Part shown: piece by piece, positions 1 through 5,522 of the stretch
How positions within the stretch are numbered: position 1 is the stretch's first letter
Layout: every line of letters starts with the position of its first letter
Assembly: GCA_023412175.1 (NCBI GenBank)
Contig: JAEYOB010000582.1
Location: 1-6,462 of the forward strand
Length of the DNA stretch: 6,462 bases
DNA from: Pseudomonadota bacterium
GTDB taxonomy: Bacteria > Pseudomonadota > Alphaproteobacteria > Azospirillales > Azospirillaceae
Reading direction: 5' to 3'
Notes under the pieces: generated by a model
Seen by the model: the letters and a program-made list of their open reading frames with translations, nothing else
Told to the model about the DNA's origin: nothing
Database searches by the model: none
Program-made: the position numbers and the translations under genes

Positions 1-598
1 GTCGCAGGGCGCGGGTGAAGGCCGCGGCCGCCGCGCCCCGCCGGCCCAGCCGCAGCAGGATCTCGCCGAGCTGGGCGTAGGCGAAGGCACCGCCGGGATC
101 GTTGGCGACCGAGCGGCGGAAGGCCTCCGCCGCCTCGGCGAACTCCCCGTTCAACATTTCGACCAGCCCCAGGTTGAGCCAGTCCTGGGGCGAGGGCGGC
201 GCGAGCCGGATGGCGCGGCGCAAATGTTGGGCCGCGCGATGAAGATCGCCCTTTTCCTTAAGCACCGACCCAATGCGGCTGTGGGTGAAATCCAACTCGG
301 GAGACAGCACCAGCAGACGCCGGAAGCACCGTTCCGCCGCCCCCCACTCCTGGCGGTGCTGCAGCACGATGGCGAGATTGGTCAGCGCGGAGACATGACC
401 GGGATGGAACCGGACCGCATCGAGCAGTGGTTCGACCGCCGCGCCGTCCTCTCCCGCCGAGAAGAGCGCGGCGCCCAGCAGGTTCAGCGTGTCGGGCGTC
501 CTGGGGGCGGTCCGCAGAAGCGTCCTGCACTCCGCGATCGCCTCGGCCAGCCGCCCGGCGCGGTAATGCTCCGCCGCCCGTTCGACGCTATCCTCCAT
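1..598 (-). CDS. TPR protein, N-terminal 199 residues (runs off left edge)
   Basis: The reverse strand is open from an ATG at 598 down to base 1 with no stop, giving 199 codons of a longer protein. It begins MEDSVERAAEHYRAGRLAEA and is almost entirely tetratricopeptide repeats in a strict 34-residue register: about 4-36, 37-70, 71-104, 105-138, 139-172 and 173 to the edge. Typical TPR positions are visible, such as NLG near 141-143, with A and P at helix ends. TPRs are protein-interaction scaffolds. In this neighbourhood they usually precede a glycosyltransferase or methyltransferase domain, so a catalytic domain may lie beyond the edge; that is inference. The start is supported by a strong GGGAGGT ribosome site 5 bases upstream. 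The ATG lies inside the last codons of the upstream gene (11-base overlap), indicating translational coupling in one operon. No signal peptide or membrane segment is seen. Confidence 0.85.
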   Translation of the reverse strand, partial: MEDSVERAAEHYRAGRLAEAIAECRTLLRTAPRTPDTLNLLGAALFSAGEDGAAVEPLLDAVRFHPGHVSALTNLAIVLQHRQEWGAAERCFRRLLVLSPELDFTHSRIGSVLKEKGDLHRAAQHLRRAIRLAPPSPQDWLNLGLVEMLNGEFAEAAEAFRRSVANDPGGAFAYAQLGEILLRLGRRGAAAAAFTRALR

Positions 599-2105
599 GC
601 CGCACCTCCCCAAACTCGCGGGCCGCCATGAGCGCGCGAACCTCGCCGGCGATTCTCGCCAGCACCCCATCCCAATCGTTCCGCCGCGCCATCCGGAAAA
701 GCCGGGTCGCCGGATACCAGGGCGTGCTGTCGGGAAGGCGCATCCAGCGCCAGTCGGCAAGCCAGGGCAAGGCCAGGAAGACCGGCCGCCCCATCGCCCC
801 GGCCAGATTGCCCACGACGGAATCGCAGGCGACGATCAGATCCATGGATGCAGCGATCGCGGCGGTATCGACGAACCCCTCCGCCCCTTCGCGCCACCCC
901 GGCAGCGACACGATTCCCAGCGGGCCGCCCAGCCTTTCCAACTGGTCGAGGCCGGTTGCCCGTTGCAGGCTGTATAGCCGCAGGCCGGGAATGCGCGCCA
1001 GATGCCCGAAATGCTCCAGCGGGATCGAGCGGTTGTCGCCGTCCGCGCGCCATTGGATGCCGACCCGGAAATCGCTTTGCCGGCCATGCTCCGCAACGCG
1101 CTGTTCCCAATATGCTACCCGCTCGGGATCGGGCCGCAGATATGGCACGCCGCCCGGAATCGTCCGGAGCGTCGTCCCGCACCGGAACGGCAGGCTCATC
1201 AGCGACACGCAGCAGTCGAATTCCGGCAGGGGCTCACCCTTCGCCACCAGCACGTCGATTCCGGGAACGCCGGACAGGACCTGCTTCAGAACGGGCTGGC
1301 ACTCGAAGATCGTCCGTGCGCCCAGTGCCTTCAGCAGGGGCAGATAGCGGACGAACTGGAAGCTGTCCCCCAGCCCCTGCTCGAAATGGACGAGGATCGT
1401 CTTTCCGGCGAGCGGCCCGCCGTCCCAGACCGGCTTTCCGGGAAACTCGCGGTTCCATTGCCAGACGGCCTGCCGGGTCCGCCACTCATATTCGCGGGTG
1501 CCTTCCTCGAAGTTGCCGGCGGTCAGCTGGCAAATGCCGAGATTTTTGTGGTGCTCGGGACCGGCCGGCTCGATGCGGATGGCGCGCCGGAAACCTGCGG
1601 CCGCCGCCTCCGGCCGGCACTGGGCGAGAATGGAGCCGCCCAGGTTGTTGTTGGCGTCAGCGGAATCCGGTCTCAACAGCGTTGCCAGCCGGTAGGCGAC
1701 CTCGGCCTGCTCCGGCTCCTCGGCCGCCATCAGCGCGTTGCCCAGCATGAAGGCGGCGTCCGGGTAGTCGGGCCGCAGTCGAATCAGCCGGCTCAGCACC
1801 GGCACCGCCTCCGCCGCGCGAGCCTGCTCCACGAGCAGCCCGGCGAGATGGAAGAGCGTGTCGGGATCGTCGTTCCGCAGCCGGAACGCCGCCCGCAACG
1901 GCGGCAGCGCACCCGCTCCCTGGCCGAGCGTCCGCAACGTCAGCCCCAGGATGAACCATGCCGCCGGATGATCGGGCCGCAGGGCGGCGGCGCGGCGCAG
2001 GCCGGCCACCGCCTCGGGCAGCCGCTCGGCGTCGATGTGCCGCAATCCCTGGTCGAAGCACCGGGCGAAAGCGTCCTCGACGCCGGGGAAGGCCGCTCCG
2101 GCCAT
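588..2105 (-). CDS. TPR protein with C-terminal GT-B (GT9/GT41-like) glycosyltransferase domain
   Basis: This 505-residue protein probably transfers a sugar to a glycan or protein acceptor in the cytoplasm. Residues 16-212 form six TPR units in near-perfect 34-residue register (16, 49, 83, 117, 151, 185). A GT-B-type domain follows: EQGLGD at 242-247 then FQFVRY, TIFECQP around 265-271, VGIQW at 348-352, NRSIP at 358-362, and the donor-side region DTAAIAASMDLIVACDS (413-429) followed by NLAGAMG (433-439) and DWRW (451-454). This matches the C-terminal domain of TPR glycosyltransferases common in Rhodospirillales, and the architecture recalls O-GlcNAc transferases. At the usually histidine position of the D-T/S-x-x-x-H-L-A-G-A motif it has N433. 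The start is chosen from GAGGA 6 bases upstream. It leads the operon with the minus-strand TPR gene and is divergent from the GT61 gene. Substrate is unknown. A non-catalytic role is possible if the histidine is essential. Confidence 0.85.
   Translation of the reverse strand: MAGAAFPGVEDAFARCFDQGLRHIDAERLPEAVAGLRRAAALRPDHPAAWFILGLTLRTLGQGAGALPPLRAAFRLRNDDPDTLFHLAGLLVEQARAAEAVPVLSRLIRLRPDYPDAAFMLGNALMAAEEPEQAEVAYRLATLLRPDSADANNNLGGSILAQCRPEAAAAGFRRAIRIEPAGPEHHKNLGICQLTAGNFEEGTREYEWRTRQAVWQWNREFPGKPVWDGGPLAGKTILVHFEQGLGDSFQFVRYLPLLKALGARTIFECQPVLKQVLSGVPGIDVLVAKGEPLPEFDCCVSLMSLPFRCGTTLRTIPGGVPYLRPDPERVAYWEQRVAEHGRQSDFRVGIQWRADGDNRSIPLEHFGHLARIPGLRLYSLQRATGLDQLERLGGPLGIVSLPGWREGAEGFVDTAAIAASMDLIVACDSVVGNLAGAMGRPVFLALPWLADWRWMRLPDSTPWYPATRLFRMARRNDWDGVLARIAGEVRALMAAREFGEVRHGG
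604..610 (-). promoter_or_regulatory. Ribosome binding site of the TPR gene starting at 598
   Basis: The reverse strand reads GGGAGGT, 5 bases before the ATG at 598. It sits inside the last codons of the upstream glycosyltransferase gene, so ribosomes finishing that gene at 588 can re-initiate directly. It fixes the start of the downstream gene. Confidence 0.75.
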
Positions 2106-2111
2106 GCATGG

Positions 2112-2116
2112 TCCTC
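2112..2116 (-). promoter_or_regulatory. Ribosome binding site of the TPR-GT-B gene
   Basis: The reverse strand reads GAGGA, 6 bases before the ATG at 2105. A second ATG 4 bases upstream (2109) is in another frame and would be only 2 bases from this site. The spacing therefore supports the start at 2105. Confidence 0.6.
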
Positions 2117-2137
2117 GGCAGGATGGAGATGCGGGTT

Positions 2138-2166
2138 CATGTAGCCTCGGGCCGTTGGGCGGTCAA
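2138..2166 (-). promoter_or_regulatory. Candidate sigma-70-type promoter for the minus-strand TPR operon
   Basis: On the reverse strand, TTGACC (2166-2161, five of six against TTGACA) is followed after exactly 17 bases by TACATG (2143-2138, three of six against TATAAT). Transcription would begin near 2131, leaving a leader of about 26 bases that contains the GAGGA ribosome site. Spacing and position fit well, but the -10 match is modest and the region is GC-rich. The rest of the 2106-2242 divergent gap shows no equally good plus-strand promoter for the GT61 gene. Confidence 0.45.
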
Positions 2167-2242
2167 CCGAGCACCCGCGCGTTTGCGGCATGTCCTGGGA
2201 GATGGCTTTGGAAATCCGGCTTCAAATGCTAGCCATTCTCCG

Positions 2243-4132
2243 ATGCAACTCGTTCCGCCATCCGCCGGTATGACCCTTCCAGAAGCGCTCGGCCTGGCGC
2301 TGAGGCTTTACGAGAACAACCAGCTTGCCGAAGCCGGGCAGGTTTGCCGGGCGATCTTGCACGCCCTGCCCGAACAGGCGGAAGCGGCGTGCCTGCTGGG
2401 CACGGTCGAGGCGGCTCTGGGCCGGACGGACGAAGGGCTGCGGCTGTTTGCCGCCGCCGTCGCGCTGAAGCCCGATTTCCTGGACGCCTACCGCAACGCC
2501 GCCCTCCTGGCGCAGGACCGGCCGGAGCGTGCGGCCCGTCTGTATCGCCGCGCCCTCGCCCTGCAACCCGCCGACGGGGCGATCCATCTCGCGCTGGCTC
2601 TGCTTCATGGGCGGATGGGGGACGAGGACACCGCCGTGGCGCTGCTTCGGCAGGGAATCGGGCGGGCTCCCGCCCACCTCCCGCTGCGGGAGACCTACGC
2701 GGCCTTCTGCGAGCGCGCGGCTGCTCGCGCCCTGGGCCGGAACGATCCGGACGCGATGACGGCGCACTGCGGGGAAGCCCTGTCGGTGCTGGCGGACGCG
2801 CCTCCCAGCACCACGCTCTATGGGCTTCTCGAACGGCTCGTCCGGCTCGCCCTGCTGGCCGGACGGCCGGACCTCGCCATGGCGCTGCTCGCGATCAAGG
2901 ACCGCTACGACTTCCCCACGGTGCCGGAATCGGCGATCGACCGCTTTCCCCTGACCCTGCTCGGCTTCGCCGACTGGTGCGCCGCCGCCGGATTCCGCAA
3001 CGAGGTCTGGACGCCTCCGGCGCAGCCTTTGCCCGCCGCCCTGAGCCTCGCGCAGCCCGACTGGCTGCGGGAGCATGTCGACACCCTGCCGCGTCTCGGC
3101 GATGCACCGGTGGGGGTGGCGCTCGACGCCGAGGTGGAGGTGGTGCAGGGCTTCTACGTCAAGGACAACTACGAGAGCTTCGTGCTTGCCGGCCGCCGGG
3201 CCATGCTGTGCGAGAACACCGCGACCGCGTTGAAGAACGGGTGCGTGCCGCTGGTCGGCGTCACGCCGGGCGCCACCGCCGCCGCCTTCCGCCTCCCGCG
3301 CCCGCTGTATCGGACCGTCGAACTGGACCAGCCCGTCCTGTTCCTGCCTTCGACGCCGAACTACTGGCACTTCCTCGTGGATATCCTGCCGAAGCTGATG
3401 GTTCGGGAACGGGTACCGGAAGTCCGCGACCTCCCGGTCCTCCTCTTCGACCTGCGAGGCTATCAGCACGAGATGCTGGAACTGGCCGGGGTTCCGCCGG
3501 ACCGGATCCTCGACGCGCGCGCGCTGGTCGGGCCGGGCGTCACGCAGGTTCTCTACCGCCTGCGCCGCGCGGCCCTGCCTTCCGCAGTCAGCTACCCCGC
3601 CGCTTACCGCTGGCTGCGGGAACGGCTGCTGCCGCTCCGGCGCTCCGGCTCCCAGGTCGCGCGCCGGCTGTACCTGTCCCGGCGCGGCTCCGCGCCCAAG
3701 CACCGGATCGCCAACGACGAGGCCGTCAGCGCGCTCCTCGCCGACCATGGCTTCGAGACGATACAGCCGGAGCGGCTGGGCGTTCTCGAAACCATCGAAC
3801 GGATCGCCGGCGCCGAGGTCGTGGTGGCACCCGTCGGCGCGGCCACCGGCAACCAAGTCTTCCTGCCGCCGGGCGGCACCTGGATCCACCTTCACAACCC
3901 GGACTTCTTCCATCCGGATTCCCCGTGGAACCCACAGATGGGAACGCAGATCCCGATGCTCGGCCAATTCCGCCATCTGGCTGGGCGCTTCACGGACGAA
4001 CCGGAAACCCGTCCCGCCGACCTGCTGGCCCGGCTGGACGTTCCGGTCCACATCGACCTCGACCACCTTCGCCGGCTGGTTGGGGAGGTGCTGGCCGGCC
4101 GGCACCATGATCTCACCCGGCCGGCACCATGA
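2243..4132 (+). CDS. TPR protein with C-terminal GT61 (DUF563) glycosyltransferase domain
   Basis: The product is 629 residues from the ATG at 2243. Residues 11 to about 146 contain four TPR-like units, starting TLPEALGLALRLYENNQLAE. A less regular helical part runs to about 250. From about 300 to 560 it resembles the GT61/DUF563 family: NYWHFLVDILPKL (373-385), a LYLSRR strand (476-481), HRIANDEA (487-494), HGFETI (502-507), an AxVVVAPVGAATGNQVF stretch ending at 540, and LPPGG. GT61 enzymes transfer pentoses or other sugars in glycan and glycoprotein synthesis. The family's usual H-G-A-G-L-x-N motif appears here as V531-G-A-A-T-G-N537, keeping the asparagine but losing the histidine. The start is uncertain: neither 2243 nor the in-frame ATG at 2270 has a clear ribosome site. 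An upstream ATG at 2129 has AGGA at 5-base spacing but would add a nondescript arginine-rich leader. The stop lies inside the second copy of a 22-bp tandem repeat. Confidence 0.82.
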   Translation: MQLVPPSAGMTLPEALGLALRLYENNQLAEAGQVCRAILHALPEQAEAACLLGTVEAALGRTDEGLRLFAAAVALKPDFLDAYRNAALLAQDRPERAARLYRRALALQPADGAIHLALALLHGRMGDEDTAVALLRQGIGRAPAHLPLRETYAAFCERAAARALGRNDPDAMTAHCGEALSVLADAPPSTTLYGLLERLVRLALLAGRPDLAMALLAIKDRYDFPTVPESAIDRFPLTLLGFADWCAAAGFRNEVWTPPAQPLPAALSLAQPDWLREHVDTLPRLGDAPVGVALDAEVEVVQGFYVKDNYESFVLAGRRAMLCENTATALKNGCVPLVGVTPGATAAAFRLPRPLYRTVELDQPVLFLPSTPNYWHFLVDILPKLMVRERVPEVRDLPVLLFDLRGYQHEMLELAGVPPDRILDARALVGPGVTQVLYRLRRAALPSAVSYPAAYRWLRERLLPLRRSGSQVARRLYLSRRGSAPKHRIANDEAVSALLADHGFETIQPERLGVLETIERIAGAEVVVAPVGAATGNQVFLPPGGTWIHLHNPDFFHPDSPWNPQMGTQIPMLGQFRHLAGRFTDEPETRPADLLARLDVPVHIDLDHLRRLVGEVLAGRHHDLTRPAP

Positions 4133-4146
4133 TCTCACCCGGCCGG
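4095..4146. repeat. 22-bp tandem repeat with palindromic CCGGCCGG cores at a convergent gene junction
   Basis: Bases 4095-4146 are perfectly periodic at 22 bp (52 bases, about 2.4 copies). Each unit holds the self-complementary octamer CCGGCCGG (4095-4102, 4117-4124, 4139-4146), separated by the 14 bases CACCATGATCTCAC. Any two adjacent octamers can pair as an 8-bp all-G/C stem with a 14-base loop on either strand, so the element could act as a bidirectional transcription-end hairpin. No T-run follows on either side, so a classic intrinsic terminator is not shown. The stop codons of the converging genes (plus strand 4130-4132, minus strand 4137-4135) both lie in it. Since 22 is not a multiple of three, the copy number decides the reading frame at the end of the plus-strand gene. 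Confidence 0.9.
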
Positions 4147-5454
4147 GGCAAGGCCCAGCAGCGCCGAAAGGTCCCGCCCGGTCTCCAGGGCCGCGGCGTA
4201 GCCTTCCGCATCGACGATTTCGATCCGCGGCAGGGGGAACAGGAGCTTCGTCCCCGCCAGGATCATGGCGCGCTCGCGCTCCAGGAACTCCCGCCGGAAG
4301 TGCCAGGGGAGCACCAGATACCAGTCGGGCCGCAGCGCCCGCGATTCCGCCTCCGAGCGGATCGGGATGCCCGTGCCGGGCGTGCTGGCCCCCACCTTGG
4401 CGGGGTTGCGGTCGGCGGCGCAGTCCACCAGTTCCCGGTCGATGCCGCACCATTGCAGCAGAACGTTGCCCTTGGTGGACGCCCCATAGACGTGGATCCG
4501 CTCACCGCGCGCCCGGATCGCGCGCAGGCGCCCGGCCAATTCCTCCCGGAACGCCTCGGCCCGCGCCTGGAAGGCACGGTAGGGCCGCTCGGTGCCCAGC
4601 GCCATGTCACGCTCCCGCCGCCGGAGCGCATCGACAAACGCCCGGTCTTCCGGCGTGCCGAAGCCGTCGTTCCGGGCATGGCAGGCGAAGCAGCGGATGC
4701 TGCCGCCGTTCATGCCGTTGATCTCGGCCCGGAAAATCTTCAGCCCCGCTGCCGCCGCGATATGATCCAGCACCGCGAGGCTGTAATACTCGAGATGTTC
4801 GTGGCAGACCGTGTCGAAGGCGTTTTGAAGCAGCATCAGCGGCAGATAGGACAGTTCCACGATCCAGACGCCGTCCGGCTTGAGCAGCCGCGCAATCACC
4901 GTGGCCGCCACGACCGGATCCTCCAGATCGTAGAACATGGCGATGGAGGTCACGACGTCGAAGCGGTTCCCGTCGAGCGCGGTCAACGCCGTTTCCGAGG
5001 GGAAGAAGGACGGGACGAGCGTGAACCCGCCGCCCGCTGCTGCGGCCGCGGCGATGTCCGACGGGTCGACTCCGAAGAGGGCCGAGCCCGACGGGTAACA
5101 GGACAGGAGAGTCCCGTCGTTGCAGCCGATGTCGAGAACCGTGGGCGCTTCCACGGCAACCAGCTCCATCGCCGTATCGACGATCCCCCTGAGGTGATTG
5201 CGCATGGTGACGTTCAGGCCCGAGCGGTACCAGTAAGTCCCGTACAGCAATTCGGGCGGAACACTCGCGGCGGTTTGCAGGAGGCCGCACCCCCCTTCGC
5301 ACAGGACGAGGCGCATGGGCAGGCCCAGGTCCGGGAGCGCCGGCCGATGCGCTGTGGCGAAGGCTCCTTGCAGAACTTGCGGTCCGAGATCGATGACCGG
5401 GGTAAGCTTCGGCGAACCGCAGACCCGACACGTTTTTCTATGGCGAGGGAGCAT
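4135..5454 (-). CDS. NDP-hexose C-methyltransferase-like SAM-dependent methyltransferase
   Basis: This 439-residue protein, close to the usual 400-420 of the family, has the three-part architecture of sugar C-methyltransferases such as TylC3/TcaB9. The N-terminal zinc module has CRVCG (C9, C12) and LCEGGCG (C52, C56). The YWYRSGLNVTM stretch (74-84) follows. The SAM domain has VLDIGCNDGTLL (106-117) and the acidic FGVDPS (127-132). The active-site region CHEHLEYYS (217-225) is intact, as is NGGSIR (249-254). The C-terminal Rossmann-like domain carries YGASTKGNVLLQW (323-335) and VLPWHF (381-386). Known relatives methylate carbon 3 of an NDP-4-keto-deoxysugar, giving branched sugars for antibiotics or surface glycans; the exact sugar here cannot be read from sequence. 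The second cysteine pair is spaced C-x3-C, one longer than the classic C-x2-C. The start at 5454 directly precedes the zinc module and has no clear ribosome site. It is convergent with the GT61 gene and divergent from the GT8-like gene. Confidence 0.88.
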   Translation of the reverse strand: MLPRHRKTCRVCGSPKLTPVIDLGPQVLQGAFATAHRPALPDLGLPMRLVLCEGGCGLLQTAASVPPELLYGTYWYRSGLNVTMRNHLRGIVDTAMELVAVEAPTVLDIGCNDGTLLSCYPSGSALFGVDPSDIAAAAAAGGGFTLVPSFFPSETALTALDGNRFDVVTSIAMFYDLEDPVVAATVIARLLKPDGVWIVELSYLPLMLLQNAFDTVCHEHLEYYSLAVLDHIAAAAGLKIFRAEINGMNGGSIRCFACHARNDGFGTPEDRAFVDALRRRERDMALGTERPYRAFQARAEAFREELAGRLRAIRARGERIHVYGASTKGNVLLQWCGIDRELVDCAADRNPAKVGASTPGTGIPIRSEAESRALRPDWYLVLPWHFRREFLERERAMILAGTKLLFPLPRIEIVDAEGYAAALETGRDLSALLGLAPAG

Positions 5455-5460
5455 CCCGTG

Positions 5461-5490
5461 TTCATAACAGGATGGGCGCCGATCTGTCGC
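5461..5490 (-). promoter_or_regulatory. Possible promoter of the methyltransferase gene, compatible with a leaderless mRNA
   Basis: On the reverse strand GCGACA (5490-5485) is followed after 18 bases by TATGAA (5466-5461). Only six bases (CACGGG) separate this -10-like element from the ATG at 5454, so the expected transcription start falls on the A of the start codon. The gene has no Shine-Dalgarno sequence, which agrees with leaderless translation. Both hexamers match only four of six consensus bases, so chance remains likely. Confidence 0.3.
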
Positions 5491-5506
5491 AGGCTATGTT
5501 CGGGCC

Positions 5507-5519
5507 GTGCCGGCGGCAC
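5507..5519 (+). other. Short inverted repeat just before the GT8-like gene
   Basis: GTGCC, a GGC loop and GGCAC form a perfect 5-bp hairpin ending 3 bases before the ATG at 5523, where a ribosome site would be expected. It could hinder initiation there. Alternatively it is simply coding sequence if translation begins at the in-frame ATGs at 5472 or 5496. Such short G/C stems arise easily by chance in this composition. Confidence 0.3.
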
Positions 5520-5522
5520 AGA

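Noticed and set aside
1002..2144. A plus-strand frame of 380 codons opposite the TPR-GT-B gene
   Set aside because: Composition is shadow-like with no motifs. The minus strand has exact 34-residue TPR periodicity and glycosyltransferase motifs.
2205..2237. Imperfect direct repeat (GGCTTTGGAAAT / GGCTTCAAAT) and a 4-bp GGCT/AGCC inverted repeat before the GT61 gene, considered as an operator
   Set aside because: The repeat is short and imperfect, the stem is only four base pairs, and no matching site is seen in the other divergent gap.
1958..2242. Upstream extension of the GT61 gene to the first in-frame ATG at 1958
   Set aside because: It would overlap the start of the divergent TPR-GT-B gene and add arginine/alanine-rich sequence unlike a TPR protein. 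Starts at 2243 or 2270 sit next to the conserved TPR beginning.
4095..4146. The 22-bp array considered as a CRISPR array
   Set aside because: The units are directly adjacent and identical with no unique spacers, there are fewer than three copies, and coding sequence runs through it.
2222..4453. A minus-strand open frame of 743 codons covering the GT61 gene
   Set aside because: It is the antisense shadow of a clear TPR-GT61 protein. The translation has low-complexity composition and no domain, and it also runs across the convergent methyltransferase gene end.
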